Assembly (NCBI GenBank): GCA_028023455.1
Contig: JAQFVV010012394.1
Coordinates: forward strand, 26,113,053-26,177,052
DNA from: Epiperipatus broadwayi
Lineage: Eukaryota; Onychophora; Udeonychophora; Euonychophora; Peripatidae
Reading direction: 5' to 3'
DNA: 64,000 nt
In this document: piece after piece, positions 1 to 11,263 of the stretch
Layout of the letters: every line of letters begins with the position of its first letter
Numbering within the stretch: the stretch's first letter is position 1
Position numbers and translations under genes: made by a program
The notes under the pieces: generated by a model
The model's database searches: none
Seen by the model: the letters and a program-made list of their open reading frames with translations, nothing else
What the model was told of the DNA's origin: nothing

Positions 1-69
1 ATCCAAGGATATTATCATATTCTGAAGATTATTTATCAAGATATCAGCAGTGATTAGATTACATGATGG

Positions 70-790
70 TACTACGGAGATTAACATTGACATTGATGTA
101 AGATAGGATGATACCATTTGTTTGAAACTACTTACAGTTTTATGAGTAGTATTTTGTGGTCAAATGTAAAAAGCTAAAGAATAAAAATATAAATGGTTGA
201 TGAGATCATTTTTAAAAATAATACATCGGAACTTCAGAAAAGGTAGCACAAATTATCGGATGAAAGTAAGAAAGTGGGACTAAAGATAAATAGTAAAAAA
301 TCGCAGAAGAAAATAAAGATTAACAAATATAAATTAGAAAAAGTTAATAACTACAAAATCCTGATCAAATTATTAAATACAGACAAAAATATAATGGATG
401 AAATTAATCATAGAATTAAATATGGATGAATTTATTTTGATAGAAATAACAATAAAAGGAAATAGGCATATGAGTTTGAAAAAAAAAAGTTTTTATGGTT
501 GTTATTCATGAGTCTGAGACTTGGACATTTAACACAAAAGCAATATCGAGATTTCAGACAGCTCAATACCTATGTGGGTGAGAAAACTAACAGGATAAGA
601 CTGACATCAGAGAAAGATTTAAGAAGCTGAAATGGTGCTAGGATGGACATACTTTTAGAAGAGATTTCTACAAATGGATAATTGGAATGATAACTGAATT
701 CCAAGAGGATAAAATATTTAGAAAGGAACCTCATGTAACATAGATAAATGACTTAGGATATTTGCTGAAGAAATGTGTAAAAGAGAGGCT
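70..790 (+). pseudogene. Decayed RTE-like LINE, reverse transcriptase C-terminal part
   Basis: Remnant of a non-LTR retrotransposon polymerase, which copies its RNA into DNA at a nicked target. There is no open frame, but pieces in shifting frames follow the usual order of an RTE-like endonuclease/reverse transcriptase: a segment ending in a DDT motif (about 80-120, the RT active site, with a stop just before it), then KKVGLKINSKK (about 265-300), then an INTDKNIMDEINHRIK-like piece (about 370-420), then a YGSETWT-like and WVRKLTGIRLTSEKD-like stretch (about 500-620), and a tryptophan- and arginine-rich tail to about 750. Stops and frameshifts are frequent, so the copy is old and inactive. 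The window begins inside it; the endonuclease part would lie to the left. The subfamily is uncertain. Confidence 0.6.
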
Positions 791-900
791 ATGGGAAATG
801 AAAAAAAAGGGATTAAACATGCAAAAGCCTTCCTCTCATATCGGTGAAAATAATAAACTGATAAAAAAATGACTAAACATTGTTGTATGTTAAGCTATAT

Positions 901-3900
901 TGAAATATTATAGAAAGTAGTTAGTTCTGGTCATGTCAAATAAATGAAGTTTTAAAAGGAAAGACAAAAAAATGAAGACTCAACATTTTTGTTAAATGTT
1001 GTTTTAATTAATTAGAATTGTTTTTTTCTTTGTTTTCTCTTTATTCCTCTCCAAAACAATAAGCAGTGTTTATCAAATCAGTATAATTAAAATATCTTGT
1101 TCTTGGCATAAGAGAAAAATTTTTAAAATTAAAAAAATGAGGGAAATAGCTAAACAATCTTTTTGTAAAAATAGATCCAATTGGTCAGTGTTCAATTTAA
1201 TCATGTGTCAGACAAGATTCTGAGATGGATACAGGATTGTTCCAAAATATAATATGGAGGCAGGGTAAATTAGTAGTCCTCACATAATATCTTGTGAAGA
1301 ACAGTCATTCCTGGTTCAGCTGTTAAAGAAGACAAAGGCAGAAGTTCATCTGTGAAGAGAACATTATGAGCAAAAAATATTTTCTAAAATGGGTTGAAGA
1401 AAACCATGTGTTAAGTTTTAGCTAGAAGCTAAACATTACCTAACCTAACTTTGTAACCTGATCACTAGAAAACTGTAAACAAAAAGAATACCCTAGTTGC
1501 AATGAATATTGTTTCTAGCCAAGAGCATGATTGTCTCTTTCTATATGTTAGCCTGACTGGAAATAATTAGATTGTGCAAATAGATAAATTCAGCCTGTGA
1601 CACCTAAAAATATTGTATGGCTCTTTTTATATGTTTGCCTAACCTGGAAAATTATTAGACTGGAAAAATTGTTAAATTCTTTTTGTGTATTTGCCTAAAA
1701 ATATGTGTTAATGGAAAAGTTTCCAAGAAGAAAACCAACATGGGAAAATAGGCTGAAAAGTACAACTACTAAGAACTCAAATAAGAAATAAATCAATGGA
1801 AAAAAGATTTTTAATGTGCATGCTATATTTAAATTTATAGATGAGTTTTAAATTAATTAATAATTAATAATTTTATTGTTTTTTTCATTGAAACATGTTT
1901 TTTCCTCTTTAAATTATTTTCCTTCCAATAATTAATTGTATAGAATCTTTTCATTTTTATAAAAAAAAAGAATAGGGGAATTTATTTTTTATCTTTGCAG
2001 TATTATTTTTCCAATTTTAATCAATGAAAGGGGAAACAATTCTATTTAAATTTCATGTTAATTAGTAATTGAATTGGTAAGAGCCAATGACAAATAAATA
2101 TTACTATAGTAAATTATATTTTGTTGATAAACATATTTAAGTTTGAATTGTCATATCATGTTTTTGTTAATTTTCTTAATTATTTATTAGTTAATTTATT
2201 AAATTATTGTTAAAATAAATTATAGTTTAATGTCTTTATTCCTCCAGTTATCTGCTCCACAAATGGGCAATGGGTGTGTTTTAGGGATTTTTAAATTATC
2301 CCAGTAAAGCTATTCAATTATAGTAGAATAAGCCTATAAATTTTTACTTTCTCTTGTACACTGTCAGAATTGCTAGGGTACATGATCCTGAGATATCCCT
2401 AGAAAGCAATAATGGTTAAGTTATTTATATATGGGGGTTCAAGCTGGTGTTTACATATTCAGATCATAACTCTGGGTGGTGCAAAGGTATCACCTTTAAA
2501 GTCCATTCACTGCATTTTGTTTGTTTTACTGGAAATTTAGTTTATAGGTGGCTGGGATACTAATGGTAGAGCATTGATGATAATGATCAGCACATATCTA
2601 TATTCCAACATTATTTTTCTGTTGAGTAATGGATTAGCCCTTAAGGATGAGCATTCATATGATTGTATTATATTTTATCTTAAGTTTGGTAATAGCTAAA
2701 TAATTAGCCTGTTTATAAAGTACCTTTTTTAGATCCAATCACAATGGATGACAGTTGATTGATCAGTTAATTGTTTATGTTAATGCAGGGTAATTTGTAG
2801 TTCATGACTTAGTATTAGTACAACTACATATATTTATTCTATGCTCTTTTTATGCTCCTATTTTATATATATTTTTCCTTTTATATTTGTTCATTGATGT
2901 GATTAGTCAATGGGATTGATGATGTGCTTCCATCCCCCGCCACCCATATTATCCTTTCGTTCATACCATTACAATATATATAGAAGTATATTCAGAGAGA
3001 TGTATGTATATATATTAATAAAAAAAAAATTAATTAGAAAGTAATTAATTAAAAAGAAAACATAATTTAATAGAAGAAAAAATTGATTAGAAAACTCATT
3101 AATAGAAAAAGAAAGCCTAATTCTTATTATTTTTAAAAAAAAAAAAAACAGAAACAAATAATAAGTAGAAATAGGTGTTTCCAATTAAAAAACAAAATGC
3201 AGTTGATATTTTAAAATGAAAAATAAAAAAAGATTGTGAAAAAGAGAAGATCAATTAAACATAGATTATAATTGAACTGAATTTAACCAGTGTTAGAGAT
3301 AAAATCTAAAACGAAAAATAAAAAAAAGATTGTGAAAAAGAGAAAATCAATTAAACATAGATTATAATTGAGCTGAATTTAACCAGTGTTAGAGATAAAA
3401 TCTAAAACAATAATGCTGTTTGCAGAAAACAGGTTGGCTCCCAGTATAAAAATAACTGACAAAATGTAGAGAGACACAGTTTGATCAAAATGAGAGGTGG
3501 CCAGAGGTTTTAGAAGGATTAACAACTAAGGTGTCACAATATGGAAGGAGTTAATCCTATTGAACCTGGTTACAATCAGATCTTTACAACTTTTTCTGTA
3601 TGATCTCATAAATATATTTGTTGGCTTTTATTATATTAATGAATTATGAATTTTTAACGATTAATGAATTATATATATAAATCATACATGCTTACAGTTA
3701 ATATATCCTCTATAAATGATACATATAATAGACTCACCCTATGGCCATTCCAACTCTAAGAATGAAAAAACTGCTGAGAAAATAAATTTTGCAATTATTT
3801 TACAAATCAATCTGTGAACACCAAATATGTCCACATACAGAGCATGTTGGTCCATTTATCTGTTTATTTGATATTTTATGGTGATGTCTTTAATTTCTTC

Positions 3901-4597
3901 AGCAAAAAAATCTTTCTTTCTGAAATCCTTCAATACCATATCCAATTGTAAGTCTCCAATGTAGTCTATCTTCTGGCATATCTTCTCAATAAAAACAATC
4001 AGTATTGCATTTCTTTAGAATGTCTTTAAGATAATTCTTATAACGAAGAAAGAATCTACCTCTTTCATAAAAAAAAAAAACCCGAACATGTCCATATTCT
4101 TTGTAAACCACTCTTTTCCAAAATATATTTTTCATTCATTTTATGTACTCTAATCCAAATGGTGTAATTTTACAACAGTGGACTTTTATAATATCATATC
4201 CAACAATCTAGAGAACATATTGATTGTTTTATAATCTTGCCATTGTATTTTTAAAATTTTGTGGTGTATCCTTCAACGAAACTTTTCTAATGCTTTTACA
4301 TTGCATTAATAAGGTGTCAAAGCTCAACTTCAATAGAATAAATTAGATCCAAAGGGCAGTTCTATGTGCATCTAAGTTAGTTATAATAGTTTATTTCCTT
4401 GTGATGCAATATTCTATTTTTTATCTTGTTAAAAGCAGTAGCAGCATATTGGATTCTCTGCTACATTTCAACACTTTTTGCCAAGATACTTAAACTGGTT
4501 TACATTTCCAAACTGATGACCATCCATAATAAAAATTGTTAAAGGATTTTTCTTCTATCACTAGCTAATAAAGAATTTGCATTTTTCACATCCTAAA
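901..4597. other. AT-rich non-coding stretch, no gene seen
   Basis: Apart from the tandem duplication at 3212-3402 I see no exon, RNA gene or recognisable element here. The sequence is dominated by A/T runs. The only open frame of note (2969-3184, minus) is low-complexity F/I/L/N and is not credible as a gene. Confidence 0.5.
3212..3402. repeat. Two-copy tandem duplication, about 95 bp unit
   Basis: The stretch at 3212-3306 is repeated immediately at 3307-3402 with only a few substitutions and single-base indels in the A-runs. Two near-identical adjacent copies point to a recent local duplication. No coding content. Confidence 0.85.
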
Positions 4598-4690
4598 TAA
4601 TAAAATATCAATCTGTTGTCAAGGCAACACTATAATTAGGCAGTAAATGGAGTTTACCTACAATAGATTGCTGATATGATATTGATTTAT
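4598..4690. mobile_element. Degenerate copy of a ~130 bp MITE-like repeat
   Basis: Shares the internal motif GTTGTCAAGGCAAC and a following GTAAATGGA stretch with the better preserved copy at 19913-20043 and the copy at 48206-48281. The terminal inverted repeats of those copies are mostly lost here, although GCTGATATGATATTGATT at the right end is recognisable. Confidence 0.5.
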
Positions 4691-4720
4691 ATAAATATGA
4701 GAACTATGTGATGTAATATG

Positions 4721-4741
4721 TATATATATATATATATATAT
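4721..4741. repeat. (TA)n tract, left flank of the LTR element
   Basis: A run of TA dinucleotides that touches the left LTR. With the matching run at 13546-13561 it reconstructs an uninterrupted (TA)n microsatellite as the empty target site. A target duplication of ATAT (4738-4741 and 13546-13549) fits, but its length cannot be fixed inside a simple repeat. Confidence 0.85.
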
Positions 4742-6999
4742 TTTACCATCCCCCTCCTTTACACTGGCTCCCTATTAAACCGTTCATAAAAGGGATTGTG
4801 CGCTCCAAAATGAACCTGATACAGCGTAAAGATTTATTTATTTTTTCTTATATCAATAGTTGTTCATTATCGACACAAGAGGGCGCCAGATACGATGATT
4901 TGATTCACAATTTAATTTCTCGCATCATCTTACGTCATATCAAACGATTTTGAAGTCAAATCCCTGCCCATAAGCTCGAACTCCTAGCATGGACCAATAG
5001 GGGTCACTCAGGGTCGCGATGTAATTGCCTTCAAGACTATTATTCTGGCAAATGACACAATATTAACCAATGGATAAGAAGATCGGTTGATTAACAGATC
5101 GGTCCAAGCATTGGACGGGATCATTGGTTATTTATAACTAATACGAATGTTCGGTTGAGGCATCATTAGAATAAACAATTAGACGCTTATAATATCATCC
5201 CCCCTTTATCATACAGTCCAATAGAATTATTTATACTAGCTCTATTGACATTTACTTATATTTATTAATAATAGGCCCTCCCAACTCTTAAGCCTATGTT
5301 AACTACATAATAAGCAAACATCGTGACTTACGGCACGATGTTTATGAATGAAATTTATAAGAAATAAACAAAAAAATATGAGAAAGACAAATTTAACAGT
5401 AAAATAATTAATTACATGAATAAATGCTAATTTAATAATAATTTAAAAAAAAAAAAAAAATTTAATTATAGAAAATGATTTGAGGGATGCTCGACTTGTT
5501 TAAATTAAAAAAAAATTTATTGAATATAAAAAAAATGAAACATTGATTAATAGCTTTATTTGCACGCACATACGCGCATTCTCGCACTCGCACAGAAAAG
5601 AACATATTATGCATAATAAACATGGATGATAAAATATATTTCCTTTTTTTTTTTTTTACATTTTGAAATTAGGTGTGTGTTATAGTTTATCTGCGAAAGA
5701 AAATAATAATTAGGATCAAAGTTCATAACTGGAAAAGTCCTAAGATTTAAATATGAGGAAATATGTAGCATCTGATATTTTTATTTACGAAAGTTGAGAT
5801 TAGAATAATAAGATTTAAATATGAGGGATTACGGATCATTTTATATTTAGATTTACAAAAGTCGAATTTAATTAATTATGAGATTGCCTTTTAAGTTTAC
5901 GTAAAGAATGAATGGAAGCATTATAAAATAAAGTGTTTACCTAGGATTTTGCTTAGTTTTCTGCTGCTTCTAATTTGGTGAGGGTTCGAACCTGATAGAT
6001 GATGTTTCCATAATACATGGTTATTCATTTCACATAAGTTCAGCGTAGTATGTTTGGACGATTCTTGTATATTAAACGGAACAATGTCCTTAGACTGATT
6101 GGAGCACTATGTTCGGACGGTACTGTTGTTGATCATTCATAGCTGTGGAGATGTTCTGGCGGCGGAGCGTCGATCAATCACTGAAGGGTTTCCTAGCCCA
6201 TCATGACGATCGATGCTCTAAATGTTAATTTCACAGTGATCATATTGGATAAACCGGATAGCAAAAAAAAAAAGAAAAGTTCTAGTTGTAGCTTCCGGAG
6301 GAATCTAGGAAAAAACTATGAGTGTAAAAAGCCCTTTTTTTTTCTCCTCCTTTTTTTTTTTTTTAGATTTAGATTCATATTTATATGGGTTGGTTATTAT
6401 CTGAGGATCGAATCTCCACCCAGAGTTCAATATTCTTTGAGTTGTCGTTGGGGTCCGTGTCCTACGTAATGTCCACTCAATCCATATGCTTGAGGCAATC
6501 TTAGGTTTATGCAATCTCATATTGCAATCTCAGTTAGAAAAAATTCATACTTATTCACACCTTTTATGCATACATGTGTGCGTGTTTTAAGAGAACAATT
6601 TAACTTACATTAGTTTAAAAGTCGAGCATTTAATCTGTCTCAAAATCACTTCTATAAGCTTTTAACTTTCACCACAGTTATAACTTAAAATAAACCCCTT
6701 TTAATTACCCCCGCGGCATATACAAGTAGAAATCACTTGTTGAGATTTAAAATGGCATATTAGTAATATTTTATATTTTATTTTTTTTAAATAATATTAT
6801 TATAGTAGATTATATGAAAGCCTTAAACTATTTAATCAGAAATATTAACATTTTATTTTACAATGTATTTTATAACGCATTGAAAGAAAACTACATTTAT
6901 TTTTTATCATAAGTTGAAAGTGAAAGAAGAAAAAAATATAGAGTGTTTACATTGCTCGTGTGTGTGCGTATATACCTGTACCGACTTTGTCTCGGTACA
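4742..6999 (-). repeat. 3' LTR of the Gypsy element
   Basis: Near-identical to 11288-13545 over its whole length. In element sense it starts at 6999 with TGTACC and ends at 4742 with GGTAAA. An AATAAATAAA stretch on the minus strand near 4828-4838 is a plausible polyadenylation signal late in the LTR. The small open frames inside (for example 6203-6469 plus) are A/T-run artefacts that recur in both LTRs. Confidence 0.95.
6977..6999 (-). other. Hairpin at the outer edge of the 3' LTR
   Basis: TGTACCGA and TCGGTACA form a perfect 8-bp stem around a 7-base loop, exactly at the first 23 bases of the LTR in element sense. The same hairpin lies at 13523-13545. Its first six bases are also the LTR terminus bound by integrase. 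Confidence 0.8.
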
Positions 7000-7012
7000 T
7001 ATCCCCGCGATC
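7000..7012 (-). promoter_or_regulatory. Probable polypurine tract
   Basis: Directly upstream of the 3' LTR in element sense the minus strand reads GATCGCGGGGATA, with a short purine core GCGGGGA. Position is right for plus-strand priming, but the tract is short and interrupted. Confidence 0.45.
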
Positions 7013-7065
7013 CGTCTAAAATTAAAATGCGAGGCTTGGCATTTTAATTTTCACAATAAAATTCC

Positions 7066-9495
7066 TTATTTTTGACCCCGCTTTCCCTCCGCATGGTGAG
7101 GGGTTCGAACTTCATTTACTAATTTCAAGGCCTGGGCATTATATGTCCCAATCCTCCGGGTCCCTTCATACAATATGAAGGCATTGTTCCTGTATGCGCG
7201 TCCTATGACATAAGGTCCCTCATATAAGGGTTGAAATTTTTTATAAATGGCCTGTTCTGGCTGACTGACCGGGTTTGTCCGTACCATGACTCTGTCTCCT
7301 TCCTTGAATATCCCTACCATGATTCCCTGTCTTTTTTTTCGAACTTGGCTCATTTTCTGCAGTTGCCGTTTAGCTTCTTGGGCATCCCTTGTCCGATTTA
7401 TTTTCTCCCTTTGAGGCCAGGGTCCTTGGGCATATGGGTATGGCCTCCTTCTCCCAAAGTGAAGGCGGTCGGGTTCAAAACCAGTTGACTCATTCCGGGT
7501 TTCGTTTATCATGCTCACAACCCGGGGCGTTTCCCTTACCCACGCCTTATGGTTTCCATGCACATATATTCTGAAAAGTCGACCCAGTTCCCGCATCACT
7601 CGCTCGCATGGATTGGCTTGAGGATTTCGAATAGACGTGAGGGCATGCTTAATATTATTTTTTTTTGTCCACTGTGCCCATTCTTTGGATACGAATGGAG
7701 TTCCATTGTCTGACAAGATTCTTTTTGGTTTTCCCACTTCCCTAAATTGCCGATTTTCCAGAACTCGAATCGCCTGCTTTGCATTTGCTTGACTGATCGG
7801 AAAAGCCGATACCAATTTAGAGTATAAGTCATATGCCACCAGCAGATACCTCCTCCCATTTGACATCGGCAGTGGCCCGTAGAAATCAATAGCTAGTGTG
7901 CCATTTGGCTCATACACGAGGATGGGTGTCGATACTCCCTCATTCGATCTATTCATTGGCTTTGTTTTGGCGCATGTCATACATTTCTTTATTTCTTGTG
8001 TCACATCCCGGTGGAGATTTGGCCAATAGAACCATTGTTCAATCCATCCGGCGGTCTTGTTGCCCCCGAAATGTCCTCTTTCATCATGTACCTGGGCTAT
8101 AATATTCTGTCGTATTGCTCTCGGTATTATCACCCGATAATTCTGCCCATTTCTTGTTTGTCGTTGAAGAAGTCCATTTCTGACAACGCATTTCTTTCGA
8201 TGGGCCCATAATGTATTTCCTTGACTATTTGGTATCGCGTGGTACCTGCCAAAATCCATGACCTGTCTACACTCTCTATCTTCCTGTTGTGCTTCCTTAA
8301 TTTTCTGAAGGCTATAATGCTCCCTGCTTTGGGCTCGTGTCGTCGCTATGTATGGCCCCTCGTTTTCTTCAAGGCCTCGTCCTATGGGATATCGGCTAAG
8401 GGTATCTGCTATTATATTGTCCCTCCCCTTACAGTATTCTACCGTATAATCAAATTCCTGAAGGGCGAGGCTCCACCTTATTAGGCGGCTATTTGTCAGA
8501 AAACTCCTGTTCAGAAACTCTAAGCTTCGGTGGTCGGTCACGACCACCACCCTTGATCCTACCAGGTATTGCCTCAGTTTCTTGAAAGCCCATACGATGG
8601 CCAAGGCCTCTCTCTCTGTGACCGTGTAGTTCTGCTCGGCCTTCGTAAAAAGTCTACTTATGAAGGCGATTGCTTTGCTCTGCCCCTTGCTATCCTTTTG
8701 AAACATCATTGCCCCCATTCCTATCCCACTGCTGTCCGTTTGTACATAAAATGTACGTCCAAAGTCTGGGTGTGCCAACACTACGTGTCTTAAGAATCCT
8801 TCCTTTATTCGGCGGAAGCTAGCCTCCTGTTCTTCTTTCCATGCCCATGGTGTTTCTTTCCTCAGAAGTCTGAGCAGTGGTTCTATCCCTTCTGAAAAAT
8901 TTGGATAGTATTGTTTAAAGAAATTACACAGTCCGAGGAAAGCCTTGACGTCACGCTTCTTTTTGGGCTCTGGAAATTCCTGTATGGCTTGTATTTTTTC
9001 AGGATTAGGTGATACCCCCTCTTTACTGATAATATGCCCTAAAAACTTCACCTCGGGTGTCATGAGCCTGCTTTTTCCCAGGTTTATTTTGATTCCTTTC
9101 TCTCGACATTCTTGAAATAATTTTCGAAGGCATTTAATATGCTCTTTATTATCCTCAGACGCAATGATGATGTCATCAACATACGTAGTGCTGAACCCCT
9201 TCACCTCCTCTGACAGCACTCTATCAAGGCATTGTATCAAGCCTGCTCCGCTATTTTTCAGACCAAATGGTATCCGGTTGAACTGATAGGCGATGCCATT
9301 ATATCGGAATGCCGTGTACTGGCGGTCATCTGGGTGTAGGCTAATCTGCCAGTAGCTGCTGGTCATGTCTAGGGTAGAAAAAACACCTTTCCCATTGAAC
9401 CGATTTATTAATTCGCTCATGGGGGCGGAGCATTTGTGTCCGCGATCGTGATTTTGTTGAGGAGCTCGCGTCCAGACACAATCGTACCGAACCAT
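7066..9495 (-). CDS. pol: Pol, second part: RT (palm) - RNase H - integrase of the Gypsy element
   Basis: An 809-residue frame encoding most of the polymerase that copies and integrates the element. RT: LDMTSSYWQI near 42-51 and the catalytic YVDD at 105-108. RNase H about 245-370: Asp254 (QTDSSG), the TEREALAIV glutamate near 294-296, Asp321 (VTDHRS) and Asp364 (ADTLSR). Integrase: zinc-binding His470/His475 and Cys505/Cys508, catalytic Asp537, Asp596 and Glu631 (34 residues between the last two, as in PQANP.ER-type Gypsy integrases), and a GPY-type C-terminal module near 770. All catalytic residues are present. The listed start is not the real one: residues 1-25 are out of frame, and the homologous part begins at MSELI (residue 26, position 9420). 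It overlaps the upstream Gag-protease frame at 9341-9495, which shows that one Gag-Pol frame has been broken. No chromodomain is seen after the GPY module. Confidence 0.93.
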   Translation of the reverse strand: MVRYDCVWTRAPQQNHDRGHKCSAPMSELINRFNGKGVFSTLDMTSSYWQISLHPDDRQYTAFRYNGIAYQFNRIPFGLKNSGAGLIQCLDRVLSEEVKGFSTTYVDDIIIASEDNKEHIKCLRKLFQECREKGIKINLGKSRLMTPEVKFLGHIISKEGVSPNPEKIQAIQEFPEPKKKRDVKAFLGLCNFFKQYYPNFSEGIEPLLRLLRKETPWAWKEEQEASFRRIKEGFLRHVVLAHPDFGRTFYVQTDSSGIGMGAMMFQKDSKGQSKAIAFISRLFTKAEQNYTVTEREALAIVWAFKKLRQYLVGSRVVVVTDHRSLEFLNRSFLTNSRLIRWSLALQEFDYTVEYCKGRDNIIADTLSRYPIGRGLEENEGPYIATTRAQSREHYSLQKIKEAQQEDRECRQVMDFGRYHAIPNSQGNTLWAHRKKCVVRNGLLQRQTRNGQNYRVIIPRAIRQNIIAQVHDERGHFGGNKTAGWIEQWFYWPNLHRDVTQEIKKCMTCAKTKPMNRSNEGVSTPILVYEPNGTLAIDFYGPLPMSNGRRYLLVAYDLYSKLVSAFPISQANAKQAIRVLENRQFREVGKPKRILSDNGTPFVSKEWAQWTKKNNIKHALTSIRNPQANPCERVMRELGRLFRIYVHGNHKAWVRETPRVVSMINETRNESTGFEPDRLHFGRRRPYPYAQGPWPQREKINRTRDAQEAKRQLQKMSQVRKKRQGIMVGIFKEGDRVMVRTNPVSQPEQAIYKKFQPLYEGPYVIGRAYRNNAFILYEGTRRIGTYNAQALKLVNEVRTPHHAEGKRGQK

Positions 9496-10795
9496 CCTTT
9501 TTCTTTGCTACGACAATTGGGTTGTTATATGGTGAGGAGCATTTTGAGATTACTCCCCATTCTAGCATGTTATTTATCTGTTTGCCTATCTCTGGCCGGT
9601 ATTGAAAGGGGATCGGGTATGATCTAGATTGATACGGTTGATCCTGAATGAGCTTTATCCTGTGTTCGTAACCACTGATGACTCCAGGTATGTCGGAGAA
9701 TACGTCCTTGTATTCATCAAGGACATTTCCCAATTCCATCTCTTCTTTCTCTTGCTTTGTTCCGATCTCCTTCGTTACCATTTTCTTTTCTAACCCCATA
9801 CTATGTACGGCCTGTTCCATGTTTTTTGTTTGATCTTGTTCTATAAAAGGTACCATCTTCCCTGAGATCCGGGCTTGTTCTGTTTCGTAGTCGATGCTAC
9901 ATTTGTATTTTCCCATAAAATCGGATCCTAATATAACATCGTGTATTAATCCCTGCATTACCAGCATGATTTGGTTATGCTGGTTTCCTGCTATTTTTAT
10001 GTCTACCCATGCCTGTACTGCTTCCGCTTGGGCCCTTTTCCCATTTGCCAAGGTTATGCGCATTATCTTAAGCGGTAGTGTTTTGAGGTTTGGTTCTTCT
10101 TGGGTAAGTTTGCTGAATGTTTCTTGTGACAGAACTGATACTTGACTCCCTGAGTCGAGTAGTGCGTGAGTTTTCGTTTCCCCTATTTTAACCTCTATTT
10201 TAGGGCATTGAGGTCCACTTCTACTTCCTCCCTCTTCCTTTATGATCTTTCCTATATTGGCTATTTGACTTTCTCCTTCTTCCTCATTTTCATCCTTTAT
10301 CTCTTCTAACCTCCTTATTACCTTGTCCATGTTATCTATCCCTGTCAAAAATCGTTTTGCCCATGCGGGTAATCCCCTTCGTGCTATTCTGATCAACCAT
10401 TCCTCAGATGGTGCGCCTAAGTTTATTTGTCTTAGCTGTGCCATTCTCCTATGAAAAAATCCTTCCATCGTTTCTCCTGTTTTCCATTCCTCATTTTCTA
10501 TTTCACGTAAGGCTCTCATTTGTCTTGCTTTCCCCCAATAGCTCTCCTTTATCATTTCTTCATACTGCCTAAATGTCTTTGGTTTTTGTTGTATCGATTT
10601 CCACCAATCTAGAGCCCCTTCTCGTATGTGGCTGACTGCTATGGCTATTTTACCTTCTTCATTAAGTGTTTTGTAAGCGAATAATCTCTCTAGGCTCTCT
10701 ATGTGTTCATTTGGGTCCTCATTTCTCTTTCCCTTAAATGTTTGTACTATTTTTCCTATTTCACTTTCCCACATATTATCGTTATTGCTGTCCAT
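9341..10795 (-). CDS. gag-pol: Gag - protease - RT N-terminus of the Gypsy element
   Basis: A 484-residue frame starting 493 bases inside the 5' LTR edge. Residues 1 to about 170 resemble the retrotransposon Gag capsid domain (acidic and tryptophan-rich, ALDWWKS near 61-67, EEWKTGETMEGFFHRRM near 102-118). No CCHC zinc knuckle follows. The aspartic protease begins near 200 with the active-site triad LDSGS at 213-217 and a later VILGSDF at 287-293. The RT N-terminal part (about 357-443) includes YPIPFQYRPEI and VRLCLDA, then goes out of frame at residue 443 (about 9467); the remaining 41 residues are off-frame. Gag, protease and RT start share one frame without a ribosomal frameshift between gag and pol, so the ancestor had a single Gag-Pol protein. 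Confidence 0.9.
   Translation of the reverse strand: MDSNNDNMWESEIGKIVQTFKGKRNEDPNEHIESLERLFAYKTLNEEGKIAIAVSHIREGALDWWKSIQQKPKTFRQYEEMIKESYWGKARQMRALREIENEEWKTGETMEGFFHRRMAQLRQINLGAPSEEWLIRIARRGLPAWAKRFLTGIDNMDKVIRRLEEIKDENEEEGESQIANIGKIIKEEGGSRSGPQCPKIEVKIGETKTHALLDSGSQVSVLSQETFSKLTQEEPNLKTLPLKIMRITLANGKRAQAEAVQAWVDIKIAGNQHNQIMLVMQGLIHDVILGSDFMGKYKCSIDYETEQARISGKMVPFIEQDQTKNMEQAVHSMGLEKKMVTKEIGTKQEKEEMELGNVLDEYKDVFSDIPGVISGYEHRIKLIQDQPYQSRSYPIPFQYRPEIGKQINNMLEWGVISKCSSPYNNPIVVAKKKDGSVRLCLDASSSTKSRSRTQMLRPHERINKSVQWERCFFYPRHDQQLLAD
9421..9467 (-). other. Double frame break in the RT domain
   Basis: Between CLDA (upstream frame, ending about 9467) and MSELI (downstream frame, from 9420) the conserved RT segment is found in the third reading frame. 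Two separate length changes are therefore needed: one at about 9463-9468 and one inside the C-run at 9421-9425. Both remove coding continuity; neither leaves an in-frame stop before the break. Confidence 0.85.
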
Positions 10796-11263
10796 TTATG
10801 ATTTAATAAAAGAAAAAAAATTTTTTTTCCCTTTTTTTTTTTTTCCCCTTCCTTTCCTCTCTCTATTTATATTTAAAATGTTACAACTTTTTGTTGATGC
10901 TTAAAGGAACGTGATTTTTTTTTTTTTTTTTTTTTTATTTATGATAAGAAGTGATTAATCGACGTCCGCGCCCCCATCTCCCGCTATGTTTTTTTTTCTT
11001 TTTTTTTTTTTTTATTTATTTCGCTCCGGCTCCAAGCGTTTTATTAAAAGATTTGCGATATTGTGAATCGCTGTATTTTGTTCCGTTTGTTATTTTCCTT
11101 TTCTCCCTTTTCCTTCCCTTTCTATTCGTCCAAACTTTCGTTTACGTGAAAAAAAAAAAAAAAGATTTTTTCTTCCTCTTTTCAGTTTTGCGTCTTTCAC
11201 GAGGTTCGGCCGCTTTTGGCTAATGTCTTGATTTGCTTCTCTCCGAAACATTATTTATATTAG
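10796..11263 (-). other. Untranslated leader of the Gypsy element
   Basis: About 470 bases between the primer site and the Gag start, with several long T-runs on the plus strand (A-runs in element RNA). The two open frames seen on the plus strand here are F/P-rich translations of these runs and are not genes. Confidence 0.6.

Noticed and set aside
4998-5340. Short inverted repeat CATCGTG/CACGATG in the LTR
   Set aside because: Only 7 bp and present in both LTRs by descent; no reason to give it a function.
5979-5998. B-box-like GGTTCGAACC in the LTR
   Set aside because: No A box at the right distance and no tRNA fold; the match is to a short palindrome.
6203-6469. 88-codon open frame, also present at 12752-13015
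   Set aside because: Lies in both LTRs; low-complexity K and F runs from A/T tracts that differ in length between the copies.
7231-8793. Plus-strand open frames
   Set aside because: Antisense shadows of the integrase and RNase H coding region.
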